Assembly: GCA_030831165.1 (NCBI GenBank) | Contig: JAURLP010000012.1 | Location: 62,001 to 126,000, forward strand | DNA from: Gammaproteobacteria bacterium | GTDB taxonomy: Bacteria; Pseudomonadota; Gammaproteobacteria; Pseudomonadales; Pseudohongiellaceae | DNA length: 64,000 nucleotides | Direction: 5' to 3' | In this document: positions 55,756 to 64,000 of the stretch, piece by piece | Layout of the letters: every line of letters starts with the position of its first letter | Numbering within the stretch: position 1 is the first letter of the stretch | Position numbers and translations under genes: made by a program | Notes under the pieces: model-generated | Databases searched by the model: none | Told to the model about the DNA's origin: nothing | Seen by the model: the letters and a program-made list of their open reading frames with translations, nothing else

Positions 55756-56373
55756 TTGGAATTAGCTTGTCTTGATCTGGAAGGTGTTCTCATACCTGAA
55801 ATCTGGATCAATTTCGCTGAAAAAACAGGTATTGATGAACTCAAAGCAACTACCCGTGATATCCCCGACTATGATGTATTAATGGAACAGCGTTTGCGCA
55901 TACTTGATGAACATAAATTAGGCTATCAGGAGATCCAGGAGGTTATTGCAAGCTTAAGCCCACTGGAAGGGGCGGTAGAATTTGTCAATTGGTTACGCGA
56001 GCACTTCCAGGTCATTATATTATCTGACACTTTCTATGAGTTCTCGCAGCCTCTGATGCGACAGCTGGGTTTTCCGACCCTATTTTGTCATCGTCTGGAA
56101 ATCGATAAAAACGGCAGGGTAGTTGATTACAAATTACGTCAAAAAGACCCAAAGAGAGAATCTGTTAAAGCCTTCCATAGCCTTAATTACCGGGTTATTG
56201 CAGCCGGTGATTCGTATAATGATACCACTATGTTGAGTGAAGCTGATCAAGGCATTTTGTTTAAAGCACCACAAAACGTCATTAAGGAATTTCCCCAGTT
56301 CCCAGCGGTGTTTACCTATGATGAACTTAAGCAGGAGTTTATTAAGGCCAGTGATAGAGTTATCTCAGCCTGA
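55756..56373 (+). CDS. thrH: Bifunctional phosphoserine phosphatase / phosphoserine:homoserine phosphotransferase ThrH
   Basis: A 205-residue HAD-family enzyme. The first motif is atypical, LDLEGVL (Asp-Leu-Glu where most have DxD), which is characteristic of ThrH. ILSDTFYEF, the Lys region and AAGDSYNDTTML complete the HAD motifs. It starts with TTG at 55756, six bases after GGAGA; no ATG fits the family N terminus MELACLDLEG. It can dephosphorylate phosphoserine and phosphorylate homoserine. Overlaps the convergent Nudix gene by nine bases. Confidence 0.94.
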   Translation: MELACLDLEGVLIPEIWINFAEKTGIDELKATTRDIPDYDVLMEQRLRILDEHKLGYQEIQEVIASLSPLEGAVEFVNWLREHFQVIILSDTFYEFSQPLMRQLGFPTLFCHRLEIDKNGRVVDYKLRQKDPKRESVKAFHSLNYRVIAAGDSYNDTTMLSEADQGILFKAPQNVIKEFPQFPAVFTYDELKQEFIKASDRVISA

Positions 56374-56928
56374 TAATTTTAGTGCCAGGGAGCGCAGCAT
56401 GCCTGCTGTTGCTCCCCATATATAATATTCTTTAAATTCAAAGAAATAAAATCGTCTTTTAATCCCATTTCTAGATATAAAATCACTTTTATAAAGCTTG
56501 GTATCCAATAAAGCAGTAAGAGGGATGGAGAATATTTCCTCCACCTCTTCTGGAGCGGCAACAAAATCCTGTTTTTGATCAAGATGGCCAATAACCGGAA
56601 GCACCACAAAGCCTGTGGGCAAGGTATGCCAATCCAGTGTACCTAATATTTCAACGTTTTGGGGATTAAGGCCAATTTCCTCTTCAGATTCACGCAGAGC
56701 CGTATGTATAGGGTTTTTATCAGTTGTTTCCACGGTGCCACCTGGGAAACTAATTTGACCAGCATGACTAGCCAGTTCCTGACTTCGCTTGGTAAAAATC
56801 AATTCTGGGCCATCATCACCGGGTGTCAGTAAAATTAAGACTGCAGCCAATCTCTGCTCAGCTTCTAGCACTGGCAGGGCTAATGACGCATGATCTAACA
56901 GGTATGTTTTGAGAGATGCTGTATCCAT
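56365..56928 (-). CDS. Nudix hydrolase, CoA pyrophosphatase type (NudL-like)
   Basis: A 187-residue protein. GGTVETTDKNPIHTALRE followed by SEEEIGL is the Nudix box (GX5EX7REUXEEXGU), and the preceding TKRSQELASHAGQISFPGG is the UPF0035/CoA-pyrophosphatase signature. Relatives hydrolyse CoA or acyl-CoA to phosphopantetheine products. ATG 56928 is preferred over an in-frame TTG at 56940. Confidence 0.9.
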   Translation of the reverse strand: MDTASLKTYLLDHASLALPVLEAEQRLAAVLILLTPGDDGPELIFTKRSQELASHAGQISFPGGTVETTDKNPIHTALRESEEEIGLNPQNVEILGTLDWHTLPTGFVVLPVIGHLDQKQDFVAAPEEVEEIFSIPLTALLDTKLYKSDFISRNGIKRRFYFFEFKEYYIWGATAGMLRSLALKLSG

Positions 56929-56959
56929 ATTGCCTGACAAAAGTCGTTATCTGATGGCA

Positions 56960-57298
56960 TTACACACAATTTGTAGGTCGTGGCAATCCAGCTATTTTAC
57001 AAATTGTTTTAAGCGGAGTGCCCGGGAACAGGCTCATTAAATATACGCTTTTACCTTTATCTTCCCCCAACTCTTTAGCCATTAATTTAACCAAAACCCT
57101 CGTTGAAGGAATTAATCCGCTTTGTTGATGAAAATTCCTTAATAAATTAATTAACTCCCAATGCTTTTTATGCAGATTAAGACCTTCTTTATCAGCCAGC
57201 GCTTCTGCAACGACCTGATCCCAATCAGTCAGCTCTAGCAGATAACCATGCTTGTCCAGTTTTAGCTGTTTGCCCTTAATTTTTAGCGTATTAGCCAT
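56960..57298 (-). CDS. tusE: TusE/DsrC sulfur-relay protein
   Basis: A 112-residue small acceptor of persulfide from TusBCD that passes sulfur to MnmA for 2-thiouridine in tRNA wobble position. The family ending is GLPRPTNCV with the persulfide Cys111 at the penultimate position. GYLLELTDWDQVVAEALAD is the N-terminal hallmark. ATG 57298 gives the usual length; the frame is open seven codons further upstream. Confidence 0.94.
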   Translation of the reverse strand: MANTLKIKGKQLKLDKHGYLLELTDWDQVVAEALADKEGLNLHKKHWELINLLRNFHQQSGLIPSTRVLVKLMAKELGEDKGKSVYLMSLFPGTPLKTICKIAGLPRPTNCV

Positions 57299-57315
57299 GC
57301 CTATCCCTACTGAAT

Positions 57316-57633
57316 TCAAGACCAGCTTTGTACTTTGTTGTAGTCGATAGACAGTTGTACAAATCCTGCATAATCAACAATTGAAAAACTCTCGATGAGT
57401 CCAGCGTGTAATCCCCGCAAAAGCATGTCTTCTTTTAATACATAGCAAGGTATCGCCAGCGATTTAATTTTTTCTTGCAAATAAGCATAAGAAGAACGAT
57501 TTAAAGCAGCGTAAACAGCATCTTCAATTAATAAAATGGCGCTAGCGCTATTATTATCAAATTCCAATACTGATAAGCAGTCATTGAGCGCAGAAGATCT
57601 TGCGGGCGATTTATTGATTAGATGTAAGGTCAT
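57316..57633 (-). CDS. tusB: TusB/DsrH sulfur-relay subunit
   Basis: A 105-residue protein with the DsrH fold: MTLHLINKSP, LLIEDAVYAAL and CYVLKEDMLLRGL. It forms a heterohexamer with TusC and TusD. It lies between tusC and tusE on the same strand, 17 bases from each, as in other tus operons. Confidence 0.9.
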   Translation of the reverse strand: MTLHLINKSPARSSALNDCLSVLEFDNNSASAILLIEDAVYAALNRSSYAYLQEKIKSLAIPCYVLKEDMLLRGLHAGLIESFSIVDYAGFVQLSIDYNKVQSWS

Positions 57634-57650
57634 TGCTTTAAAGAAAGTAA

Positions 57651-58013
57651 TTAAAAATTAAATACTTGGTCTGCTTTTTCAATGGTTTCGGCTATTTGAG
57701 ACAAGGACAATGTATCTGGTCGCATAACTAAATTTTCGGTTTTAAGATTTCTTTCTTTTAATGCGTCTTTTTCCACAAACACTTGGTCAACCTCGTAAAG
57801 TTCAAGAGACGGTAATGCCTTACTGATATTTTTCAAACCGCTGGCTTTTGAATCTTGAGAACTCAATAAATGTAGAACACCTTCGCCCATAAATATTAGT
57901 GTAAGGGTCTGTTCAAAAGCGGCTGCCGTCAAAACAATATCTAACGTAGCTGCAGATAATATTGAAGAGTAGGGGGACTGTCTGACAATAACAAGAATAT
58001 TTTTGGGTGTCAT
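57651..58013 (-). CDS. tusC: TusC/DsrF sulfur-relay subunit
   Basis: A 120-residue protein of the DsrE/F fold (NILVIVRQSPYSSILSAATLDIVLTAAAF; FMGEGVLHLL). ATG 58013 is chosen over an in-frame TTG at 58022. It is 10 bases after tusD. Like most TusC it has no obvious catalytic Cys, consistent with a structural role. Confidence 0.92.
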   Translation of the reverse strand: MTPKNILVIVRQSPYSSILSAATLDIVLTAAAFEQTLTLIFMGEGVLHLLSSQDSKASGLKNISKALPSLELYEVDQVFVEKDALKERNLKTENLVMRPDTLSLSQIAETIEKADQVFNF

Positions 58014-58023
58014 AAAGAACAAC

Positions 58024-58416
58024 TCAAGGTAAAAAGTTTATAACTCGATCCGATTGAATTACTCCATCTATCAGCTGACCAAGGCCGCTAATTTCAAAGC
58101 CTTTCCTTAAATTACTTGCAGCCAGATCATAACGTTCTGCTTCAGCGTCATTAACAATGCCACGCTTTAAAGCAGAGGCCACACAGACAACAGCATCCAG
58201 ATCATATTCCTGTATCAGGGTTTGCCAACTAGCAGGCAAATTCTCTTCATCCTGGGGAGGGGTATTAAAACTGCATGCGTTAAATACACCATCTTGATAA
58301 AAGAATAAGCGATAAATCTGGTGGCCGGCTTTTAATAAAGCCTGAGCGAAGTTATAAGCGGTGCTTGCTGCCTGAGTATCAGGAGAGCCATAGACGACTA
58401 ACGTAAAACTTTGCAT
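58024..58416 (-). CDS. tusD: TusD/DsrE sulfurtransferase subunit
   Basis: A 130-residue first gene of the tusDCBE operon. The catalytic Cys is in VVCVASALKRGI, where it accepts sulfur from TusA; tusA itself is not in the window. FTLVVYGSPDTQAASTAYNFA is the family N terminus. Its upstream neighbour yccA is on the same strand but a strong terminator lies between. Confidence 0.94.
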   Translation of the reverse strand: MQSFTLVVYGSPDTQAASTAYNFAQALLKAGHQIYRLFFYQDGVFNACSFNTPPQDEENLPASWQTLIQEYDLDAVVCVASALKRGIVNDAEAERYDLAASNLRKGFEISGLGQLIDGVIQSDRVINFLP

Positions 58417-58433
58417 TTCCTTTAAGAGCCTCT

Positions 58434-58477
58434 GAAAGAAAAAAGCCCCGCGGGTATTGTGATACCAGCAGGGCTTT
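58434..58477 (-). terminator. Rho-independent terminator of yccA
   Basis: On the minus strand AAAGCCC (58477-58471) pairs with GGGCTTT (58448-58442), with an inner GGTAT/ATACC stem, then TTTTCTTTC. It lies 18 bases past the yccA stop and would leave tusDCBE needing its own promoter. Confidence 0.85.
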
Positions 58478-58494
58478 AATACCAGGAATGAATT

Positions 58495-59163
58495 TTAATT
58501 TCGTCCAGATAGGGCACTGATCAAGTGCAGTAAATGGATGAAAATATTGTAAATATTCAAGTATAACGAGACCGTTGCGCGAATATAGTTAGTTTCACCA
58601 CCATTAATAATGCGACTGGTATCAAACAAAATTAACCCGGACATGATCATTATGACTGCCGCTGAAATAACCAGGCTTAATATAGGAATGCCTAAAAACA
58701 AATTCAGAATCATTGCGACTATCGCGACAATTAATCCAGTAAAAAGGAATCCACGCAAAAAAGAAAAATCTTTGCGCGTGGTTAGCGCATAACCAGATAA
58801 GGCGAAAAATATAAGGCCTGTTCCACCTAAAGCCTGTAATACGATGCCTGGACCATTAGTCAAAGCGACATAATAGCTCAGCATTGGCCCTAGTGATGCG
58901 CCTAGACAACCAGTAAAGGCAAAAATCGCAATAATGCCCTGACTACTTTCGGCCGCTTTATGGACCCAAAACAGCAAGCCAAAACTTACCAGCATCAAAA
59001 TTAGTGCTAAACCTTGGCCAATGCCAACTACCATTGAAATAGCTGCTGTAAATGCGCTAAATATGAGCGTCATTGCTAACAACATATAAGTATTTTTCAA
59101 TACCTTGTTTGTGGCCAGCACCGACTCTTGACTGCGTTCTACACCGTAACCAAATTCATTCAT
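58495..59163 (-). CDS. yccA: Bax inhibitor-1 family membrane protein YccA
   Basis: A 222-residue inner-membrane protein with seven helices and the UPF0005 signature (GYALTTRKDFSFL; IYNIFIHLLHLIS). In Escherichia YccA binds FtsH and modulates its proteolysis. ATG 59163 follows GGAG with good spacing; codons further upstream are not conserved. The yccA-tus adjacency is also found in enterics. Confidence 0.93.
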   Translation of the reverse strand: MNEFGYGVERSQESVLATNKVLKNTYMLLAMTLIFSAFTAAISMVVGIGQGLALILMLVSFGLLFWVHKAAESSQGIIAIFAFTGCLGASLGPMLSYYVALTNGPGIVLQALGGTGLIFFALSGYALTTRKDFSFLRGFLFTGLIVAIVAMILNLFLGIPILSLVISAAVIMIMSGLILFDTSRIINGGETNYIRATVSLYLNIYNIFIHLLHLISALSGRN

Positions 59164-59357
59164 TTTTGAACTCCAATATGTCATTAAGAAAGAGATAGCC
59201 TCTGTATATAATATGGGCAAAACAGAGGATTTCAATGGGATACATCATACCCCGCCGTGCACTAAAAGCAAGACATTCAGGGCAGGGCAGAAACCCGGGA
59301 TCACAGTGATTCCTGGTTGACTGAAATTATAATTACTGTAAGATTCACACCCGGCGC

Positions 59358-59448
59358 GGAGGGGTGGCAGAGCGGTTGAATGCACCGGTCTTGAAAACCG
59401 GCATAGGTTAATAGCCTATCGAGAGTTCGAATCTCTCCTCCTCCGCCA
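59358..59448 (+). tRNA. tRNA-Ser (anticodon TGA)
   Basis: A 91-base class II tRNA: acceptor GGAGGGG pairs with CTCCTCC (one G-T), anticodon loop CTTGAAA gives TGA, a long variable arm (AGGTTAATAGCCT) follows, T-arm GAGAG/CTCTC, discriminator G and encoded CCA. Confidence 0.97.
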
Positions 59449-59504
59449 TTTTCAATCTTCAGTACATCCCAGGATTCAGGCTTTCAATGTGTTCACCAAA
59501 AAAA

Positions 59505-59531
59505 CGGCGCTTTTTTAGCGCCGATTTTTTT
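59505..59531. terminator. Bidirectional terminator between tRNA-Ser and prc
   Basis: CGGCGCT and AGCGCCG pair around TTTTT; TTTTTTT follows on the plus strand and an A-run precedes it, giving a T-run on the minus strand. It serves tRNA-Ser (+) and prc (-). Confidence 0.9.
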
Positions 59532-59574
59532 GTCCAGTTATTTCTTGTCTTTCTAATTTTGATAAATTCCCGTT

Positions 59575-61776
59575 CTAATTTCTCTGCTGAGCCATACTAA
59601 ACGCGCTGCTGCCTTGTAACTCGATGAGGTCAAGTAGTACATTAGCGCTTTCAAGTAGATAAGGATCGGTTTCTTCCTCATCTTCAATGGCTTCTTCCTC
59701 GTCTAAACCCGGCATATTGACAGCAACAATCTCTTCTTCATCTTCATCCGAATTTTCCATTGCCCCAATTGACTCATAGGGTTCTTCTCCTTTGGCAATA
59801 CGTCTGTTGTTTTCTATCAGCAGACGCCAAGCATCATTTTTTTCACGCTCTGCTAACAACGTTTCCATATTCAAACTCAAGGTATTATCTTCCTTGTTTT
59901 CAATGGCGCGAGCAATTTGCGCTTCAATATAGTTAAAATCTGGATCATTTTGTAAGCGTTCTACATGCCGACTTACCAGAGTCGAAAGCGCCGGTTTTAA
60001 ATTTGCGAAAGGGCGATAAAAACTGGTAGTTTCGATGGTGTCCCAGGGTAGAGCGCTATCCAGTGCAGCCTCGCCAATATCATCTGATACATCGTATAAA
60101 TCAGGAAAATTGATATCAGGTAAGACCCCTCTATGCTGAGTGCTTTCGCCTGAAATCCGATAGAATTTAGATCGAGTTATTTTCAGTTGGCCATCGCCTA
60201 ATGGGATTAACTCCTGAACAGTTCCCTTGCCAAAAGTCTGGCTGCCTAAAACCAGGCCTCTTTGATAATCCTGAATAGCTCCAGCAAAAATTTCAGACGC
60301 TGAAGCACTCAGTCTATTCACCAGCACAGCCATTGGGCCGTCATAAACCAACCCGGGATCCGAATCACCGTAAACATTATTGTTATTATCGGCATCCATG
60401 ACTTGAACAGTAGGGCCACGATCAATAAACAGGCCAACCAGTGAGTTAGCTTCACTTAATGAGCCGCCTCCATTATTTCTCAGGTCAACTACCACAGCAT
60501 CGACGTCTTGAGCCTTCAAATCTTCAAGTAATGCTCTAACATCGCGTGTAGTACTGCGATAATTTGGGTCACGATTTTGTAATGCCTGGAAATCAATATA
60601 AAAGGTGGGGAGGTCGATGACACCAATTTTATAGGTTTCACTACCACGTTCAATTTCCACAATCTCGCTTTTGGCGGATTCATCTTCCAGTTGTACTGTA
60701 TCACGAGTGATGCTGATGATTTCACGATCAAAATCATTATCAGCATTGCTTGGAATCACACTCAAGCGGACGACCGTGCCTTTTTCTCCACGAATAAGCT
60801 GCACTACATCATCAACACGCCAACCCACCACATCCACGAATTCTCCATCACCCTGGGCGATTGCCGTGATACGATCATTTGGCTGAAGCTGGCCAGCCAT
60901 ATCAGCCGGACCGCCTGCAACAATAGACACCACTTCAGTATAGTCATCTTCAGTGGTAAGCACTGCACCAATTCCTTGCAGTTGCAAACTCATATTCATA
61001 GTGAAGTTTTCAGCAGCTTGCGGCAGATAGTATTGCGTGTGAGGATCAACGCTCATGGTCATTGCATCCATATAATATTGGAAAGCCTCACGTTGATCAT
61101 TTTTTAAAACCTGACTCAATTGGGCACGATAACGCTCACTTAAACTTTCTTTTGCCTCCTCAAAAGTATCATCAGCGAGCAGGGCGCTAAGCACATTGCT
61201 TTTCACTCTTTTACGCCAAAGATCTTCCAGTTCTTCTTGCGAAGCCGGCCAAGGTTCTTCTGAGCGGTCAATAATAAGATATTCATCAAGTGTGAAATCA
61301 AAAGGGGAGCCGTCCTCTTCAAGACGCTTCAAGGAAAACACCAACCTTTCGATCACCCGTTTTTGGTAACGGTTATACATCAAAAAGCCTGCGTCAACAT
61401 CGCCGGCTCGTAATAAATCATCAAGTTCATAGCGATACTGTTCAAACTCAGCAATGTCGGCTTGAGTGAAATAGAGTCGTGAGGGGTCCAGCCCGTCAAT
61501 GATCCTGTCTAATAGGGTATTCGAAAAATCATCATTAACATTCACTTCAGAATAATGATTTCTTACCATCTGGCTAAGCACAGCCCGAGTGATCGTTGTG
61601 TATTCTTCGCTTGGGAGAATTTCCTGATAAATAGCGTCAACATCCAGGGGGATATCGCTAGCAGATAATGGCGCTTGTTGCGCATATAAGGGTAACAAGC
61701 CCAGAGCTGTTAGCCCAAGACCGATAACCACGGCTTCAAAAATTTTATTAACTGAAGTATGCAGAACTTTAATCAT
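59575..61776 (-). CDS. prc: Tail-specific carboxy-terminal protease Prc
   Basis: A 733-residue periplasmic S41 protease that trims penicillin-binding and other envelope proteins. ATG 61776 gives a signal peptide (AVVIGLGLTALGLLPLYAQ). Domains are an N-terminal helical part, PDZ (LQLQGIGAVLTTEDDY… GGPADMAGQLQPNDRITAI), then the protease with the catalytic Ser in LSASASEIFAGA and Lys in GSQTFGKGTVQ. The last 80 residues are strongly acidic (many Asp/Glu runs), which is not found in all relatives. Confidence 0.94.
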   Translation of the reverse strand: MIKVLHTSVNKIFEAVVIGLGLTALGLLPLYAQQAPLSASDIPLDVDAIYQEILPSEEYTTITRAVLSQMVRNHYSEVNVNDDFSNTLLDRIIDGLDPSRLYFTQADIAEFEQYRYELDDLLRAGDVDAGFLMYNRYQKRVIERLVFSLKRLEEDGSPFDFTLDEYLIIDRSEEPWPASQEELEDLWRKRVKSNVLSALLADDTFEEAKESLSERYRAQLSQVLKNDQREAFQYYMDAMTMSVDPHTQYYLPQAAENFTMNMSLQLQGIGAVLTTEDDYTEVVSIVAGGPADMAGQLQPNDRITAIAQGDGEFVDVVGWRVDDVVQLIRGEKGTVVRLSVIPSNADNDFDREIISITRDTVQLEDESAKSEIVEIERGSETYKIGVIDLPTFYIDFQALQNRDPNYRSTTRDVRALLEDLKAQDVDAVVVDLRNNGGGSLSEANSLVGLFIDRGPTVQVMDADNNNNVYGDSDPGLVYDGPMAVLVNRLSASASEIFAGAIQDYQRGLVLGSQTFGKGTVQELIPLGDGQLKITRSKFYRISGESTQHRGVLPDINFPDLYDVSDDIGEAALDSALPWDTIETTSFYRPFANLKPALSTLVSRHVERLQNDPDFNYIEAQIARAIENKEDNTLSLNMETLLAEREKNDAWRLLIENNRRIAKGEEPYESIGAMENSDEDEEEIVAVNMPGLDEEEAIEDEEETDPYLLESANVLLDLIELQGSSAFSMAQQRN

Positions 61777-61907
61777 TACTATTAATCCATTTACGCAGAC
61801 ACACTGATCAAACGAGAACAAACTTAACCTATTTATATGGAACTTTCATCGTTTTTCTATGTTGAACTTTGCAATTATTATGGATTGTTTATTCACCATT
61901 AAGAAAT

Positions 61908-63122
61908 CTACTCAGGTTTAATGCTTTTTTTCTTGGCAGAAGCGTGGCGTGCACTGAGCTCAACATCGATATATCGGTCTGTAATAGCGCTTGATCCATG
62001 GCCTGCATCATCTCGGACATGTTCACGCGGCCTGTGCTTTACATCTTCCGATATGCCGGTATGCCTTAACCAGTGAACGGTAGCAGCTGAGAGTTGAGAA
62101 GCTTCTTCGGAAAAGCCGTCATTTTTCATCCTGCTTTGTGCCGTATCGAAGCATTGTTGCACAATACCTCTAATCTGCCGAGTACTGGTGATGCCTCCCT
62201 GGCCTCGGGTTTTATGAATAAGCGGGGTAGATTCACCAGGGACAGGTAGGGGACTCAAGTTCCTTGATTCGCGAAATCGTTTTAAGGCCTTAAGCATGGC
62301 GTCACTTACCGAAATCTGGCGTTCCTTATTACCTTTTCCAACGGTTCTGAACCACCAGTTTCCTTGCAAATCACGTTCAAAATCACCCATAGTTGGGCTC
62401 CAACGCTCAGTTTCGACTAATTCCGATATTCTCAGATACATCGCAAATAGGGCCTGCATGATAAATAGCGTCCTTTCATGCTGTTTGGGATCCAAATCTG
62501 CCAATGTTTCTGCAGCATCCAACACATAAGACCATTGAAGTTCAGACAGGCGTCTGATTGGCTTTTGGCTTTGCGTTTTACGAAGAAACTTACTTTTTTG
62601 ACGGATTTGAGCCACAGGATTCATATCTATATATTCTTCCTGTATCAGATAGTTATAAAAACTACTTAATACACCAAATATAGCCTGCACAGCGCTCTGG
62701 GACATCGAATAAGCTTGGTTAGGCTTGCTGAGCACATAGGGCCTCCATTCTGGATTGAATTCCCGAGCACCCTGTTTTTCTATAAATCTCGCGACGTTTT
62801 TTTCTCCTATCCAGTTTTTTGGTGGTTTATGTGCAAATTCCACATAAGCTTCAATATCTTCTCGTCGGTTGTCCTTGAGAGAATTACCAGCTATTAACCA
62901 ACTCCAATGCATAAAATGTTCAATTTCACGTCTGTATGTAGAAAACGTATCCGGTGAACCACGATAGGAGTATAAAAATTCACTGGCATGCTGATAGTCA
63001 TCAATAGCATTCGGCGGCTCATCCTCAAGCAAATGTTTAACAGACTTAACTGGGTGCCTGTATGGGTTAGGCATTTCAGATAAGGTATCAAAAAAAGGAA
63101 CAGGGACTTTAATAAACGACAT
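61908..63122 (-). CDS. Tyrosine recombinase / phage-type integrase
   Basis: A 404-residue site-specific recombinase. The catalytic residues are all recognisable: Arg in MYLRISELVE, Lys in VGKGNKERQI, His-x-x-Arg in HWLRHTG, His in DAGHGSS and the nucleophile Tyr in ITDRYID. The N-terminal core-binding domain spans about residues 35-175. A 14-bp inverted repeat lies 80 bases upstream. It is a single gene with no cargo next to it, so it could be a relic of an integrated element or a chromosomal recombinase. Confidence 0.9.
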   Translation of the reverse strand: MSFIKVPVPFFDTLSEMPNPYRHPVKSVKHLLEDEPPNAIDDYQHASEFLYSYRGSPDTFSTYRREIEHFMHWSWLIAGNSLKDNRREDIEAYVEFAHKPPKNWIGEKNVARFIEKQGAREFNPEWRPYVLSKPNQAYSMSQSAVQAIFGVLSSFYNYLIQEEYIDMNPVAQIRQKSKFLRKTQSQKPIRRLSELQWSYVLDAAETLADLDPKQHERTLFIMQALFAMYLRISELVETERWSPTMGDFERDLQGNWWFRTVGKGNKERQISVSDAMLKALKRFRESRNLSPLPVPGESTPLIHKTRGQGGITSTRQIRGIVQQCFDTAQSRMKNDGFSEEASQLSAATVHWLRHTGISEDVKHRPREHVRDDAGHGSSAITDRYIDVELSARHASAKKKSIKPE

Positions 63123-63203
63123 CAATAAACTCTTTTAACATGCTGTAAATAAAGGATTAATATTAATATATTTAAGGCATACTGCATATAATCTAGCCTA
63201 TAG

Positions 63204-63235
63204 CTATTTCCGGTAATAAAGATTACCGGAAATAG
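63204..63235. repeat. Perfect 14-bp inverted repeat upstream of the integrase
   Basis: CTATTTCCGGTAAT and ATTACCGGAAATAG flank a 4-base AAAG loop. No T-tract follows on either strand. It could be an integrase-binding or att-type site, an operator, or a REP-like element. The rest of the 268-base gap shows no gene. Confidence 0.75.
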
Positions 63236-63393
63236 AGAATGATACAATAACAACCTCTTCTGGGCAAAATAATTAAAAGTTAAAAAAGTCTATTAGAACT
63301 ACCAAGCCAATACATTTTAAAGAAACATTCTAAGCCTCTTTCAGCTTCGTGAAGGATGATTATGAATGGGTTATTGTTATCAAAGCAAAAGTA

Positions 63394-64000
63394 TCAGCTA
63401 CGCTTGGTGCGCATGGTAACGAACTCTTCAGCGGCTGTTGGATGTATTCCGATAGTGCTATCAAGTTGCACTTTGGTGATGCCACACTTCATTGCTGCTG
63501 CAAAACCCTGGATGATCTCTCCGGCGTCAGCACCCATCATATGCATGCCAAGAACCCGGTTAGAACTCTTTTCAACGATTATTTTCATATAAGTGCGCTC
63601 TTCTCTGCCAGAAACAGTGTGTTTTAAGTGCTTAAAATCACTCTCATAGACATCAATCTGTATACCTTCATCTAAAGCAGCTTCTTCGGTTAAACCGACA
63701 GTCGCTAAATTAGGATGTGAAAACACAGCTGTTGCAATATTGCTGTAATCAACCCGTGCAGATTTTTCAGCGAAAAGATTTCTGGCTAAATTCATACCTT
63801 CCGCCAAAGCAACAGGTGTTAAAGCCACTCGTCCGATAACATCACCGAGAGCATAAATTGAAGGCTCTTTGGTTTGAAAATCTTCATTAATCTCAATAAA
63901 ACCGCGAGAATCCAGGGTAACGAGAGTGTTTTCAAGACCTAAATTATCCGTACGGGGTTTTCGTCCTGTCGCATAAAGTACACAATCATAATAAGCTTCA
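63394..64000 (-). CDS. gor: Glutathione reductase (C-terminal part, cut by the window end)
   Basis: The minus-strand frame is open from base 63999 to the stop at 63394 (about 201 codons). It shows the NAD-domain end [18 protein letters not shown], the FAD-binding [17 protein letters not shown] and the dimerisation domain with the catalytic His-Glu pair, [25 protein letters not shown] and [17 protein letters not shown] are typical. The N terminus with the redox Cys pair is outside the window, so assignment as glutathione reductase rather than another family member rests on this C-terminal part. Confidence 0.88.
   Translation of the reverse strand, partial: EAYYDCVLYATGRKPRTDNLGLENTLVTLDSRGFIEINEDFQTKEPSIYALGDVIGRVALTPVALAEGMNLARNLFAEKSARVDYSNIATAVFSHPNLATVGLTEEAALDEGIQIDVYESDFKHLKHTVSGREERTYMKIIVEKSSNRVLGMHMMGADAGEIIQGFAAAMKCGITKVQLDSTIGIHPTAAEEFVTMRTKRS

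Noticed and set aside
61908-63235. Integrated prophage or genomic island next to the integrase
   Set aside because: No phage genes, tRNA-end duplication or direct-repeat boundaries are visible; prc and gor on either side are ordinary chromosomal genes.

Overview
The window reads as the chromosome of a free-living, aerobic, Gram-negative gammaproteobacterium, probably aquatic, with a moderately AT-leaning composition. The evidence is gene content and synteny. It holds a nuoH-N respiratory block, a lolCDE / comEC / exbBD / msbA / lpxK / ycaR / kdsB / ptp / murB envelope block ordered much as in pseudomonads, a uvrC-pgsA-tRNA(Gly, Cys, Leu) block as in enterics and relatives, CysB, RdgC, ThrH, TusBCDE and a Prc protease. 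Exported metallo-beta-lactamase-fold (MBL) proteins and a TctCBA carboxylate transporter suggest an oligotrophic marine-type relative, but the genus cannot be fixed from this sequence alone.

Layout. 1-6677: 3' half of the NADH:quinone oxidoreductase operon. 6.9-8.0 kb: a serine recombinase with an altered active site and a decayed gene. 8.1-23.4 kb: dense housekeeping block for lipoprotein export, DNA uptake (comEC is frameshifted), lipid A and KDO synthesis, peptidoglycan precursors, DNA repair and phospholipid synthesis, ending in three tRNA genes with a recognisable promoter. 24.0-30.3 kb: TctCBA transporter with an MmgE/PrpD protein, an SDR that lacks its catalytic Ser and Tyr, and an exported NHL-repeat protein. 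30.4-33.1 kb: a class III cyclase-PilZ fusion broken by one stop codon, rdgC, and an FAD-oxidase stub.

33.1-50.2 kb is the accessory region. It contains an LPMO-like protein with an N-terminal His after signal cleavage, then a duplicated pair (unrecognised exported protein + MBL hydrolase) repeated twice, an NTF2-like protein, a two-domain MBL protein, and a PQQ-type sugar dehydrogenase. After these come a broken monooxygenase, an arylamine N-acetyltransferase, a SRAP-UmuD-UmuC damage-tolerance cluster behind an HxlR regulator, a decayed NAD(P)-binding gene with a clear operator palindrome, and a fourth MBL lipoprotein. This is the best place to look for an undescribed system: nearly all products carry export signals, so they probably act together outside the cytoplasm.

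50.4-64 kb: pdxJ, msrA, a 5'-nucleotidase, a sulfur block (TauE/SafE, CysB, Fe-S type CysH), a near-perfect parS-like site, thrH, a Nudix hydrolase, the TusDCBE sulfur relay with YccA, tRNA-Ser, Prc, a tyrosine recombinase and the start of a glutathione reductase gene.

Six genes in the window are truncated or disrupted (near 7.8, 14.1, 31.1, 33.0, 43.0 and 48.0 kb). That is many for 64 kb and points either to recent gene decay or to assembly errors; two of the lesions are clean in-frame TAA codons.
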